From: Elusimicrobiota bacterium
GTDB lineage: Bacteria > Elusimicrobiota > Elusimicrobia > 2-01-FULL-59-12 > JACPXA01
DNA length: 6,626 bases
Assembly: GCA_016196785.1 (NCBI GenBank)
Contig: JACPXA010000043.1
Coordinates: 1-6,626, forward strand
Reading direction: 5' to 3'
Shown in pieces: positions 1 through 5,115 of this stretch (positions are counted from its first letter, which is position 1; every line of letters begins with the position of its first letter). A program made the position numbers and the translations under genes. A model generated the notes under the pieces. It was not told the origin of the DNA, made no database searches, and saw only the letters and a program-made list of their open reading frames with translations.

Positions 1-141
1 GCACCGGCAGGCTGTTGGCCTGCGCCGGCGTCAGGCTCGCTCGGCATACGCTCCGCCGTCGAGTATGCCATCACTCGCCTTCCTTGGCTCGGCGCAACAG
101 CCGCCGGTTCGCCATGAAAGCCATACTCAGACAGGCTCCTA
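1..141. mobile_element. MITE-like palindromic element, copy 1 (cut by window edge)
   Basis: This segment aligns without gaps to 3382-3522, with six substitutions over 141 positions. It is therefore a second copy of the element between rplF and rpsH, missing its left 31 bases because the window begins inside it. Its right end, ATACTCAGACAGGCTCCTA (123-141), is the same terminal inverted repeat. The inner stem arms GGCATAC (43-49) and GTATGCC (63-69) are kept although the loop between them has changed. The terminal TA also completes the TAG stop of secY on the minus strand. No open frame looks like a transposase, so it would be non-autonomous. That it is mobile is inferred from the dispersed copies and inverted ends. 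Confidence 0.8.
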
Positions 142-1467
142 ACGGATGTTGAACCATCGCCCCTTCACCCGCCCTTGCTTCAGAAACCCCTCATAGTGCC
201 GCATGATGAGGTGTGATTCAATCTGACCGATCGTATCGAGCGCCACGCCGACCACGATCAAGAGGGCGGTCCCTCCAAAGAAGAACGGGGCGTTCAGCCA
301 CTTGCGGAGATAGTCAGGCAGGATGGCGAGCGCGGCGACAAAGAGCGCTCCCCCAAGGGTGATGCGTTCCAGGATCGCTTCAATGAACTTCGCGGTGGAG
401 TCGCCGGGACGGATGCCTGGGATAAACCCCCCCCATTTCTTCAGATTCTCCGAGAGTTCAACGGGGTTGAACGCGATGGAATTGTAGAAGTAGCAAAAAA
501 AGATGATGAGCCCCGCATAGAGGCCCTGATACAGGAAATGGCCTCGACCCCACCACTCGCCCAATTTGCGGGCCCAGGGGGTTTCCGGAAAAAACTGGGC
601 CAACGTCAGCGGCACGGTGAGAAGGGATACCGCAAAGATGACCGCAATAACCCCAGATTGATCCACTTTTAAAGGAAGATACGTGCTGGCGCCGCCATAC
701 ATCCGACGCCCCACCATCCGCTTAGCGTACTGGATCGGGACCTTGCGCTGAGCCGTCTCGATCCAGACGACGAGCCCCGTCACCACCAAGACCAACGCCA
801 CTAACAGGAGCGCGCTCAGGAATTGGATTTCCTCAAGGCGCAACAGCCGAAGGAGGTCTTTCACCGCCGAGGGTAACCGGTCCACGATCCCCGCAAAGAT
901 GATGAGGGACACGCCATTCCCGATCCCCCGTTCAGTGATCTGCTCCCCCAACCACATGATCAGGACCGTCCCCGTGGTCAAGGTCAGGACCGTGAGCGCC
1001 ACAAACCCCGCGGTCAGATGCGCTATCACCGGAACCCCTCCCGGCGTGGGCATCTTGGCAATGGCAATCGTCAATCCAAACGATTGAATCGCCCCAAGAA
1101 TCAGGGTCGCATAGCGGGTGATCTGGGTGAGTTTCTTCCGCCCCAGCTCACCCTCCTTGGCCAAGCGGTCCAGATAGGGGATCACATGGGCCCCCTGGAG
1201 GAGACTCATGATGATGGACGAGTTGATGTACGGCATAATGCCCATGGAAAAGATGGACATCTGACTGAGCGCCCCGCCGGAAAAGATGTCGAGAAATCCC
1301 AGCAGGGCATTGCGTTGCGCCGCGAAGAGGGCCTTGAGCGCCTCCGCATTCACCCCGGGAATGGGGACAGCCGCCCCCACCAGATAGGCGGCGATGATCG
1401 CGAGCGTAAAGATGACCCGCCGTTTCAGCTCAGGGATCTTGAAGATATCGGCAAAGGATTTCAGCAT
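139..1467 (-). CDS. secY: Protein translocase subunit SecY
   Basis: SecY is the pore-forming inner-membrane subunit of the SecYEG channel, which exports and inserts unfolded proteins with SecA or the ribosome. The 442-residue product has the family's normal length and pattern. A cytoplasmic N-terminus (MLKSFADIFKIPELKRR) precedes the first membrane helix (about 18-38), followed by the plug and second-helix region (about 55-92, with FSGGALSQMSIFSMGIMPYI). Then come GIGNGVSLIIF (181-191), the cytoplasmic loop with VPIQYAKRM (243-251), FNPVELSENLKKWGGFIPGIRPG (333-355), and a basic tail ending RWFNIR. An upstream ATG at 1524 would add 19 residues read out of rplO; ATG 1467 matches the family start and overlaps the rplO stop by 7 nt (ATGCTGA). 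The TAG stop is the first three bases of the palindromic element downstream. As last gene of the spc block it is co-transcribed with ribosomal proteins. Confidence 0.97.
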   Translation of the reverse strand: MLKSFADIFKIPELKRRVIFTLAIIAAYLVGAAVPIPGVNAEALKALFAAQRNALLGFLDIFSGGALSQMSIFSMGIMPYINSSIIMSLLQGAHVIPYLDRLAKEGELGRKKLTQITRYATLILGAIQSFGLTIAIAKMPTPGGVPVIAHLTAGFVALTVLTLTTGTVLIMWLGEQITERGIGNGVSLIIFAGIVDRLPSAVKDLLRLLRLEEIQFLSALLLVALVLVVTGLVVWIETAQRKVPIQYAKRMVGRRMYGGASTYLPLKVDQSGVIAVIFAVSLLTVPLTLAQFFPETPWARKLGEWWGRGHFLYQGLYAGLIIFFCYFYNSIAFNPVELSENLKKWGGFIPGIRPGDSTAKFIEAILERITLGGALFVAALAILPDYLRKWLNAPFFFGGTALLIVVGVALDTIGQIESHLIMRHYEGFLKQGRVKGRWFNIR

Positions 1468-1955
1468 GGGGTTTCGACTGTTCCGCCGCTTGCTTGAATC
1501 TTCGCCCGGGCTTGAGCGGAACAAGCGGATACCCGGACCACCAGGGCATGCGAGAGTTCGCTCACACCCGCATCTAAAACCTTCACCGGCAACGACCGCT
1601 TGACCATGCCCCGCTCCCGAAGCGCGGCTTCATCCACGACTTGTCCGGGGCCAAAGGCCTTGCCCAGGCTCTCCACATGGATCACCGTATAGCGCCGCCG
1701 AAAGGGTCCATTCCGGAACCCACGCTTTGGCAAGCGTCTGAGGAGCGGCGTTTGCCCACCTTCAAACCCTACCATGCGGGTAGCCCCACTGCGGGCCCGC
1801 TGCCCCTTGGTGCCCCGCGTGGCGCTACCCCCATGACCGCTCCCTTCCCCGCGCCCCACGATCTTTCGGCGATGCGTGGCACCCACCGCCGGATGTAAGG
1901 ATGCTAGGGAGATGGCCTGCCCCGAGCGGAGTCGAGGGGTGGTGGTGACGTCCAT
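1461..1955 (-). CDS. rplO: 50S ribosomal protein L15
   Basis: L15 is a large-subunit protein that binds 23S rRNA and takes part in late 50S assembly. The product has 164 residues against about 145 in most relatives. The glycine-rich basic N-terminal region is clear (VGRGEGSGHGGSATRGTKGQRARSG, about residues 33-57), followed by GFEGGQTPLLRRLPKRGF (about 63-80) and the C-terminal ASGGTVE. The family start would lie near ISLASLHPAVGAT, so the first 14 or so residues (MDVTTTPRLRSGQA) are extra and are encoded by an 18-bp dispersed repeat at 1921-1938. ATG 1955 is still preferred: it overlaps the rpsE TAA (TAATG) and has GAGGA six bases upstream. rpmD, which usually precedes rplO, is not present. 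Confidence 0.95.
   Translation of the reverse strand: MDVTTTPRLRSGQAISLASLHPAVGATHRRKIVGRGEGSGHGGSATRGTKGQRARSGATRMVGFEGGQTPLLRRLPKRGFRNGPFRRRYTVIHVESLGKAFGPGQVVDEAALRERGMVKRSLPVKVLDAGVSELSHALVVRVSACSAQARAKIQASGGTVETPC
1921..1938. repeat. 18-bp dispersed repeat inside rplO N-terminus
   Basis: CCCGAGCGGAGTCGAGGG on the plus strand is the exact reverse complement of 5753-5770 inside rpsQ. Here it encodes part of the non-family residues 6-12 of L15 (around PRLRSG). Its presence at the start of two ribosomal-protein genes in opposite orientations marks it as a dispersed repeat and not gene sequence. Motifs of this type are common intergenic repeats in several GC-rich bacterial groups (from memory, not searched). 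Confidence 0.75.
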
Positions 1956-2411
1956 TAAATGTCCTCTACCTCTTTACTGCGAAGCTTGGCCACGGCCTCC
2001 CGGGTCTTCAGTTGCTTGAGCGCCTCCATGGTGGCATACACCACATTGAACGGATTCGAAGACCGGAGGGATTTCGTCAGCACATCCTTAATGCCGCTGG
2101 CCTCGAGAACCGCTCGAACGCTCCCCCCCGCGATGACCCCGGTGCCAGGAGCGGATGGCCTTTTGAATCGCCGCCTGGATTTCCTTCGCCTTGCCCAATC
2201 CGACCCCGACATGGCCTTGCTGGTCTCCAACCACAACCAGGGAGTTGAACGAAAATCGTTTACCCCCTTTTACCACCTTGGCCACACGATTGATCACAAC
2301 CACGGTGTCTTTCAGCGTGTGACTCGCGATGACGGCCGCCGGCCCGCCTTGAGCGCTCTGGGCGGGAGTAGGTCGGGCGGGTGTGGGCACCCCGGTTGCC
2401 AAGGTGGTCAT
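1955..2411 (-). pseudogene. rpsE: 30S ribosomal protein S5, internally deleted and frameshifted
   Basis: S5 sits in the 30S body and helps set decoding accuracy and spectinomycin response. Frame one, from ATG 2411 (ATGA overlap with rplR), encodes 85 recognisable residues. These include NRVAKVVKGGKRFSF, the VVGD..GHVGVGLGKAKE signature and AAIQKA, behind an N-terminal stretch rich in Pro and Ala. The C-terminal part resumes one frame over at about 2158 as PSAPGTGVIAGG and runs 67 residues to the TAA at 1955-1957. Against E. coli S5, the residues matching about M64-Q97 are missing: the end of the dsRBD-like domain and the strands leading into the C-terminal domain. Staying in frame one gives a 107-residue protein with an off-frame tail ending at 2088. 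The missing length is about 104 nt if spacing was as in E. coli. Since S5 is normally essential, an assembly or strain artefact is as likely as a true lesion. Confidence 0.9.
1962..1966 (-). promoter_or_regulatory. Ribosome binding site of rplO
   Basis: GAGGA on the minus strand lies six bases before ATG 1955. It supports the use of this start, and so inclusion of the repeat-encoded N-terminal residues, over any internal start. Confidence 0.6.
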
Positions 2412-2770
2412 ATGGAAATCCCCGCTTGGCGGACAGCGTCAGTGAGGGCGCGAATCCGGCCATGGTATTGCCACCCGCGACGATCTAAGACGGCCTGTCT
2501 GATGCCGAGCGTCTGGGCCTTCTGGGCCAGGAGGGCGCCTACGCGGGTGGCAGCCGCCACGTTAGCCCCCAGCTTCAGCTCCTTCCGTAGTTCCGGGGCG
2601 AGCGAGGAGACCCCCACCAGCGTGGACCCCCGTTCGTCATCAATGAGTTGAGCGACAATGTGCTTCTGACCCCGAAATACCGCGAGCCGGGGCCGCTCGC
2701 CGGTCCCACGGATCCACTGCCGGACCCGCTGCTGACGCCGAAAGAAACGGGCTCTCGCCTTGGCGTTCAT
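2408..2770 (-). CDS. rplR: 50S ribosomal protein L18
   Basis: L18 binds 5S rRNA with L5 and anchors it in the central protuberance of the 50S subunit. The 120-residue product has the family length. It has a basic arginine-rich N-terminus (MNAKARARFFRRQQRVRQWIRGT), the RPRLAVFRGQKHIVAQLIDD strand region (about 27-46), a central helix with AAATRVGALLAQKA, and the C-terminal DRRGWQYHGRIRALTDAVRQAG signature (about 96-117). Its ATG overlaps the rplF TGA as ATGA, and its own TGA overlaps the rpsE ATG in the same way, so the three genes are translationally coupled. Nothing is missing in this gene, although its downstream neighbour rpsE is broken. Confidence 0.96.
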   Translation of the reverse strand: MNAKARARFFRRQQRVRQWIRGTGERPRLAVFRGQKHIVAQLIDDERGSTLVGVSSLAPELRKELKLGANVAAATRVGALLAQKAQTLGIRQAVLDRRGWQYHGRIRALTDAVRQAGISI

Positions 2771-3345
2771 GCGGGTTTCTTCGCTCCTGCTCCACCGGCG
2801 GCCCCTGCCGCCGCTTTCCCGGCCTTCCGCAGCACGTACTCGCCGAGATACCGGATGCCGGTTCCATTATACGGCTCGGGAGGCCGCAACTGACGAATCC
2901 CAGCGGCCGTTTCCCCCACCAACTGGCGGTCGACTCCGGAGACCACGAGCAAGGTCGGTTTCTCAACGGTCACTGTAATCCCTGGCGGAATCGGAAAGTC
3001 CACCGGGTGGGAAAACCCCAGCTGGAGGACGAGCTTTGTGCCACTCAGGTGTGCGCGATATCCAACCCCTTGAATCTCCAGCGACTTATTGAACCCCTGG
3101 GTCACTCCGTGTACCGCGTTGGCGACCAACGCCCGAGCCAAACCATGCAATGCGCTCAGGCGTTCGCCGGCCGCTCCCGGGAGCGGCTCAACATGGAGCA
3201 GCTTCCCTTCCTGCCGCACCTGGATCTGTGGCGGCAAGGCTTGAGTCAGCTTTCCCTTGGGTCCAGACAGCTCGATGGCGCCGTTCTGGATCGCCACCTT
3301 GGCCTCATCCGGGAGCGGGATGGGAGCACGACCGATCCGACTCAT
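2767..3345 (-). CDS. rplF: 50S ribosomal protein L6
   Basis: L6 binds 23S rRNA near the sarcin-ricin loop and the factor-binding site of the 50S subunit. The 192-residue product shows the canonical start MSRIGRAPIPLP, GPKG (about 28-31), the domain link VTQGFNKSLEIQGVGYRA (about 81-98) and the C-terminal signature LRPPEPYNGTGIRYLGEYV (about 153-171). The protein is some 12 residues longer than usual because of an Ala/Gly/Lys-rich tail (KAAAGAAGGAGAKKPA). Translation starts at ATG 3345, five bases from the edge of the palindromic element that fills the gap to rpsH. No strong Shine-Dalgarno is present: the nearest AGG lies in the element's inverted end about 11 bases upstream, where it can pair with AGCCT beside the start (AGGCT-CCTA-AGCCT). 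Confidence 0.96.
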   Translation of the reverse strand: MSRIGRAPIPLPDEAKVAIQNGAIELSGPKGKLTQALPPQIQVRQEGKLLHVEPLPGAAGERLSALHGLARALVANAVHGVTQGFNKSLEIQGVGYRAHLSGTKLVLQLGFSHPVDFPIPPGITVTVEKPTLLVVSGVDRQLVGETAAGIRQLRPPEPYNGTGIRYLGEYVLRKAGKAAAGAAGGAGAKKPA

Positions 3346-3350
3346 AGGCT

Positions 3351-3522
3351 TAGGAGCCTGTCCGAGTATTCCGTTTCGGCTGCACCGGCAGGCTGTTGGC
3401 CTACGCCGGCGTCAGGCTCGCTCGGCATACGTTCCGTCGTCAAGTATGCCCTCGCTCGCCTTCCTTGGCTCGGCGCAACAGCCGCCGGTTCGCCATGAAA
3501 GCCATACTCAGACAGGCTCCTA
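3351..3522. mobile_element. MITE-like palindromic element, complete copy
   Basis: This 172-bp element, with TA at both outer edges, fills the rpsH-rplF gap. Three nested inverted pairs are visible. The terminal repeats are 3351-3369 and 3504-3522 (18 of 19 complementary; the odd position becomes a G-U pair in the operon transcript). The middle arms are 3384-3398 and 3476-3489 (14 pairs, one bulged A). The central stem is GGCATAC (3424-3430) with GTATGCC (3444-3450) around a 13-nt loop. It has no credible coding frame. A 96%-identical copy lies at 1-141 and a one-ended remnant at 3921-3940. The TA at both ends would suit a TA target duplication as made by Tc1/mariner-IS630-type transposases, but that family assignment is inferred. 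It would be transcribed as a long hairpin between S8 and L6, much as ERIC-type elements are. Confidence 0.85.
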
Positions 3523-3523
3523 T

Positions 3524-3919
3524 TCACGATGCGGCGCACAGGACCTCCCCTCCGATGCCCAGTTTCCTCGCGTTCTTATCCGTCATGACCCCGCGCGAAG
3601 TAGAGACCACGGCAACACCCAGCCCCCCCTCCACCCGTGGCAGCTCCTGGCAGATCCGATAGACCCGCAAGCCAGGGCGGGAGTACCGCTCAATCTTCCG
3701 AAGGACTCCCTGCCGATCCGGCGTATAGCGCAAGTAAATCCGCAAGAGTGGACGACCGCGCTCCTCAATCGCCTTATAGTTCGCGATGAGACCTTCCTCC
3801 TTCAACACCCGGGCGACCGCCACCTTGAGCTTGGAGGAAGGGACATCCACTTTCTCAAAGAGTTTACTGTTTGCGTTCCGAATCGCTGTCAGAAAATCGG
3901 CAATCGGGTCTTGACTCAT
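3524..3919 (-). CDS. rpsH: 30S ribosomal protein S8
   Basis: S8 binds the central domain of 16S rRNA and, in E. coli, represses the spc operon by binding its mRNA. The 131-residue product begins DPIADFLTAIRNAN and contains VDVPSSKLKVAVARVLKEEG (about 25-44). It ends with the rRNA-binding signature STSRGVMTDKNARKLGIGGEVLC. The final residues CAAS differ from the CYVx endings common in the family; the stop TGA lies two bases from the palindromic element, so the last codons may have been altered by its insertion. The start ATG 3919 lies one base from a 20-bp remnant of the same element, whose AGG (seven bases upstream of the ATG) is the only visible Shine-Dalgarno-like sequence. No S8-binding regulatory helix was identified. 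Confidence 0.96.
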   Translation of the reverse strand: MSQDPIADFLTAIRNANSKLFEKVDVPSSKLKVAVARVLKEEGLIANYKAIEERGRPLLRIYLRYTPDRQGVLRKIERYSRPGLRVYRICQELPRVEGGLGVAVVSTSRGVMTDKNARKLGIGGEVLCAAS

Positions 3920-3920
3920 C

Positions 3921-3940
3921 TAGGAACCTGTCCGAGTATT
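3921..3940. repeat. One-ended remnant of the palindromic element
   Basis: TAGGAACCTGTCCGAGTATT matches the left end of the full element (3351-3370) at 19 of 20 bases and fills nearly all of the rpsN-rpsH gap. The other arm and the centre are absent. Either a full copy was deleted from here or this is an ancestral sequence from which the element end derives. On the minus strand its final base completes the TGA of rpsN. Confidence 0.7.
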
Positions 3941-4125
3941 CACCAACTGGCCTTCGTGACCCCTGGGATTTCTCCGCGATGGGCCGCTGCCCGGAAACAG
4001 AGCCGGCACATCCCGAAATCTCGCAAATATCCTCGGGGGCGCCCGCAGACGCGACAACGGTTCCGAAAGCGAGTCGCATACGTTTGTGGTTTCTGCATCT
4101 TGGCGACGGAGGAAATACGGGCCAT
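3940..4125 (-). CDS. rpsN: 30S ribosomal protein S14, zinc-binding type Z
   Basis: S14 sits in the head of the 30S subunit and is needed for its late assembly. At 61 residues this is the short zinc-ribbon form. C24 and C27 (CRVC) and C40 and C43 (CRLC) form the expected CxxC...CxxC site, the GRPRGYLRDFGMCRLCFR core is intact, and the C-terminus EIPGVTKASW is the usual one. It starts four bases after the rplE stop with AAAGG about nine bases upstream. In some bacteria zinc-binding paralogues are exchanged for zinc-free ones under zinc limitation; whether a second rpsN exists here cannot be seen. The stop codon TGA uses the edge of the element remnant as its last base. Confidence 0.96.
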   Translation of the reverse strand: MARISSVAKMQKPQTYATRFRNRCRVCGRPRGYLRDFGMCRLCFRAAAHRGEIPGVTKASW

Positions 4126-4129
4126 GCGT

Positions 4130-4711
4130 TTATTCCTTTCCCTCCTGGGCCTTCTTGAACGGCATCCCCAAGAGGCTCAAGAGGAGTCGGGCCTCTTCAT
4201 CGCTCCGGGTCGTCGTCACGATTGTGATGTTCATCCCTCGGGGCTTATCCGACTTCTCGAGGTTGACCTCGGGAAAGAGATACTGCTCATGTAATCCCAG
4301 GTTATAGTTCCCCAACCCATCAAACCCTTCGGGGTCCAACCCTCGGAAATCCCTCACCCGCGGGAGCGCGCTGTTCGTCAATCGGTCGAAGAATTCGTAC
4401 AACCGATCTCCACGGAGGGTCACCCGCAGCCCGATAGGCATCCCGGCACGCAATTTAAAATTCGAGAGCGACCGCTTGGCCCGCCGCACTTGCGGCCGCT
4501 GGCCACTGATCATTGCGAGTTCCGTAGTTGCGGTATCGAGCACCTTGATGTTCTCTTTCGCCTCCGACACCCCAATGTTGATGACGATCTTCTCGAGCCG
4601 CGCCACCTGATGCGGGTTCTTGTACCCTAAGCGTTTCATCATCTCCGGGACGATGACCTCGCGATACCGCACCTTTAATCGCGGAAGCTCAACGAGCGTC
4701 GCCATCGTCAT
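4130..4711 (-). CDS. rplE: 50S ribosomal protein L5
   Basis: L5 binds 5S rRNA and contacts the P-site tRNA from the central protuberance. The 193-residue product carries YKNPHQVARLEKIVINIGVSEA (about 30-51), SGQRPQVRRAKRSLSNFKLRAGMPIGLRVTLRG (about 69-101), the DFRGLDPEGFDGLGNYNLGLHEQYLFPEV signature (about 115-143) and a C-terminal NITIVTTTRSDEEARLLLSLLGMPF. The open frame continues upstream to 4798 inside rplX, but that part is not L5-like. ATG 4711 overlaps the rplX TGA as ATGA and is preferred; ATG 4705, two codons later, is an alternative with no better ribosome binding site. The gene is complete and not invaded by any repeat. Confidence 0.96.
   Translation of the reverse strand: MTMATLVELPRLKVRYREVIVPEMMKRLGYKNPHQVARLEKIVINIGVSEAKENIKVLDTATTELAMISGQRPQVRRAKRSLSNFKLRAGMPIGLRVTLRGDRLYEFFDRLTNSALPRVRDFRGLDPEGFDGLGNYNLGLHEQYLFPEVNLEKSDKPRGMNITIVTTTRSDEEARLLLSLLGMPFKKAQEGKE
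4135..4139 (-). promoter_or_regulatory. Ribosome binding site of rpsN
   Basis: AAAGG on the minus strand lies nine bases before ATG 4125, inside the last codons of rplE. It supports the start chosen for the short S14 protein. Confidence 0.5.
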
Positions 4712-5013
4712 AGGATCATCTCGCCGCAGCGGCGGCAGACCCTGGCTTTCTTCCCGTCCGAAAGAAAGTCCACCTTGGGCCGAGTCGGTTGGTGGCACTT
4801 CGGACAGACCAGCATCACGTTCGAGAGGTGGACGGGAGCTTCGATCTCTCGAATCCCTCCCGGCTCCGTCTGTGTCGGTCGGGTATGTCGTTTGACCAGG
4901 TTGAGCTTGGACACCAGCACCCGCTCCGCCTCCCGCAATACCCGCAGGACTTCTCCGCGCTTGCCGCGGTCTTTGCCCGCCAACACCACCACTTGGTCCT
5001 TCTTCCGTATCAT
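4708..5013 (-). CDS. rplX: 50S ribosomal protein L24, zinc-ribbon form
   Basis: L24 is an early assembly initiator of the 50S subunit and lies near the exit tunnel. The 101-residue product opens with the KOW motif (MIRKKDQVVVLAGKDRGKRGEV, residues 1-22), then LNLVKRHTRPTQTEPGGIREIEAPVHLSNV (37-66). The C-terminal part contains C70-x2-C73 and C93-x2-C96, a likely zinc ribbon; many L24 proteins lack these cysteines, and the cysteine form is known in several phyla. The start fits the family, but no Shine-Dalgarno lies at normal distance. The upstream 99 bases are filled by two tandem hairpin repeats, and the nearest AAGAGGAG is about 43 bases away. The TGA stop overlaps the rplE ATG. Confidence 0.95.
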   Translation of the reverse strand: MIRKKDQVVVLAGKDRGKRGEVLRVLREAERVLVSKLNLVKRHTRPTQTEPGGIREIEAPVHLSNVMLVCPKCHQPTRPKVDFLSDGKKARVCRRCGEMIL

Positions 5014-5015
5014 AG

Positions 5016-5115
5016 TATCGGGGTCAGACCTCAGTTCGATAAGAGGTCTGACGCCGCTCCTCTTTATCGGGGTCAGACCTCAGTTCGATAAGAGGTCTGA
5101 CGCCGCTCCTCTTTA
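5016..5115. repeat. Two tandem 49-bp units, each with a hairpin
   Basis: Positions 5016-5064 and 5065-5113 are identical over all 49 bases, and the match runs two bases further (5114-5115). Each unit contains an inverted repeat with a 10-bp stem and 10-nt loop: GTCAGACCTC (5023-5032) with GAGGTCTGAC (5043-5052), and the same at 5072-5081 with 5092-5101. The array fills the rplN-rplX gap, and its edge forms the TAA stop of rplN. Each unit also carries AAGAGGAG on the minus strand. The GGGGTCAGACC core resembles REP-type repeats associated with IS200-like transposases, but this is from memory. There is no T-run after the stems, so they are not typical intrinsic terminators. Confidence 0.9.

Noticed and set aside
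1..141. Rho-independent terminator after secY.
   Set aside because: The hairpin is a copy of the dispersed element and lacks a T-run on the transcribed strand; adk or another spc-block gene may continue beyond the window.
2088..2236. Programmed frameshifting as an explanation of the two rpsE frames.
   Set aside because: A shift alone would not restore S5, because about 34 conserved residues are also missing at the joint; no slippery heptamer or pseudoknot was seen there.
3342..3539. Small minus-strand open frame across the palindromic element.
   Set aside because: It is read from repeat sequence, shows no protein family features, and the sister copy at 1-141 differs without any sign of codon-level constraint.
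3257..4294. Long plus-strand open frame of 345 codons spanning rplF, the palindrome, rpsH, rpsN and rplE.
   Set aside because: It lies opposite five well-supported genes and a repeat, its product is arginine/proline-rich without family resemblance, and GC-rich antisense frames of this kind are expected by chance.
4712..4798. N-terminal extension of L5 to the upstream ATG at 4798.
   Set aside because: The extra residues are an out-of-frame reading of the zinc-ribbon end of rplX; the ATGA start at 4711 matches the family.
5016..5115. CRISPR array or intrinsic terminators in the 49-bp tandem repeats.
   Set aside because: The units are directly abutting with no variable spacers, and the stems are not followed by a U-run in either direction.
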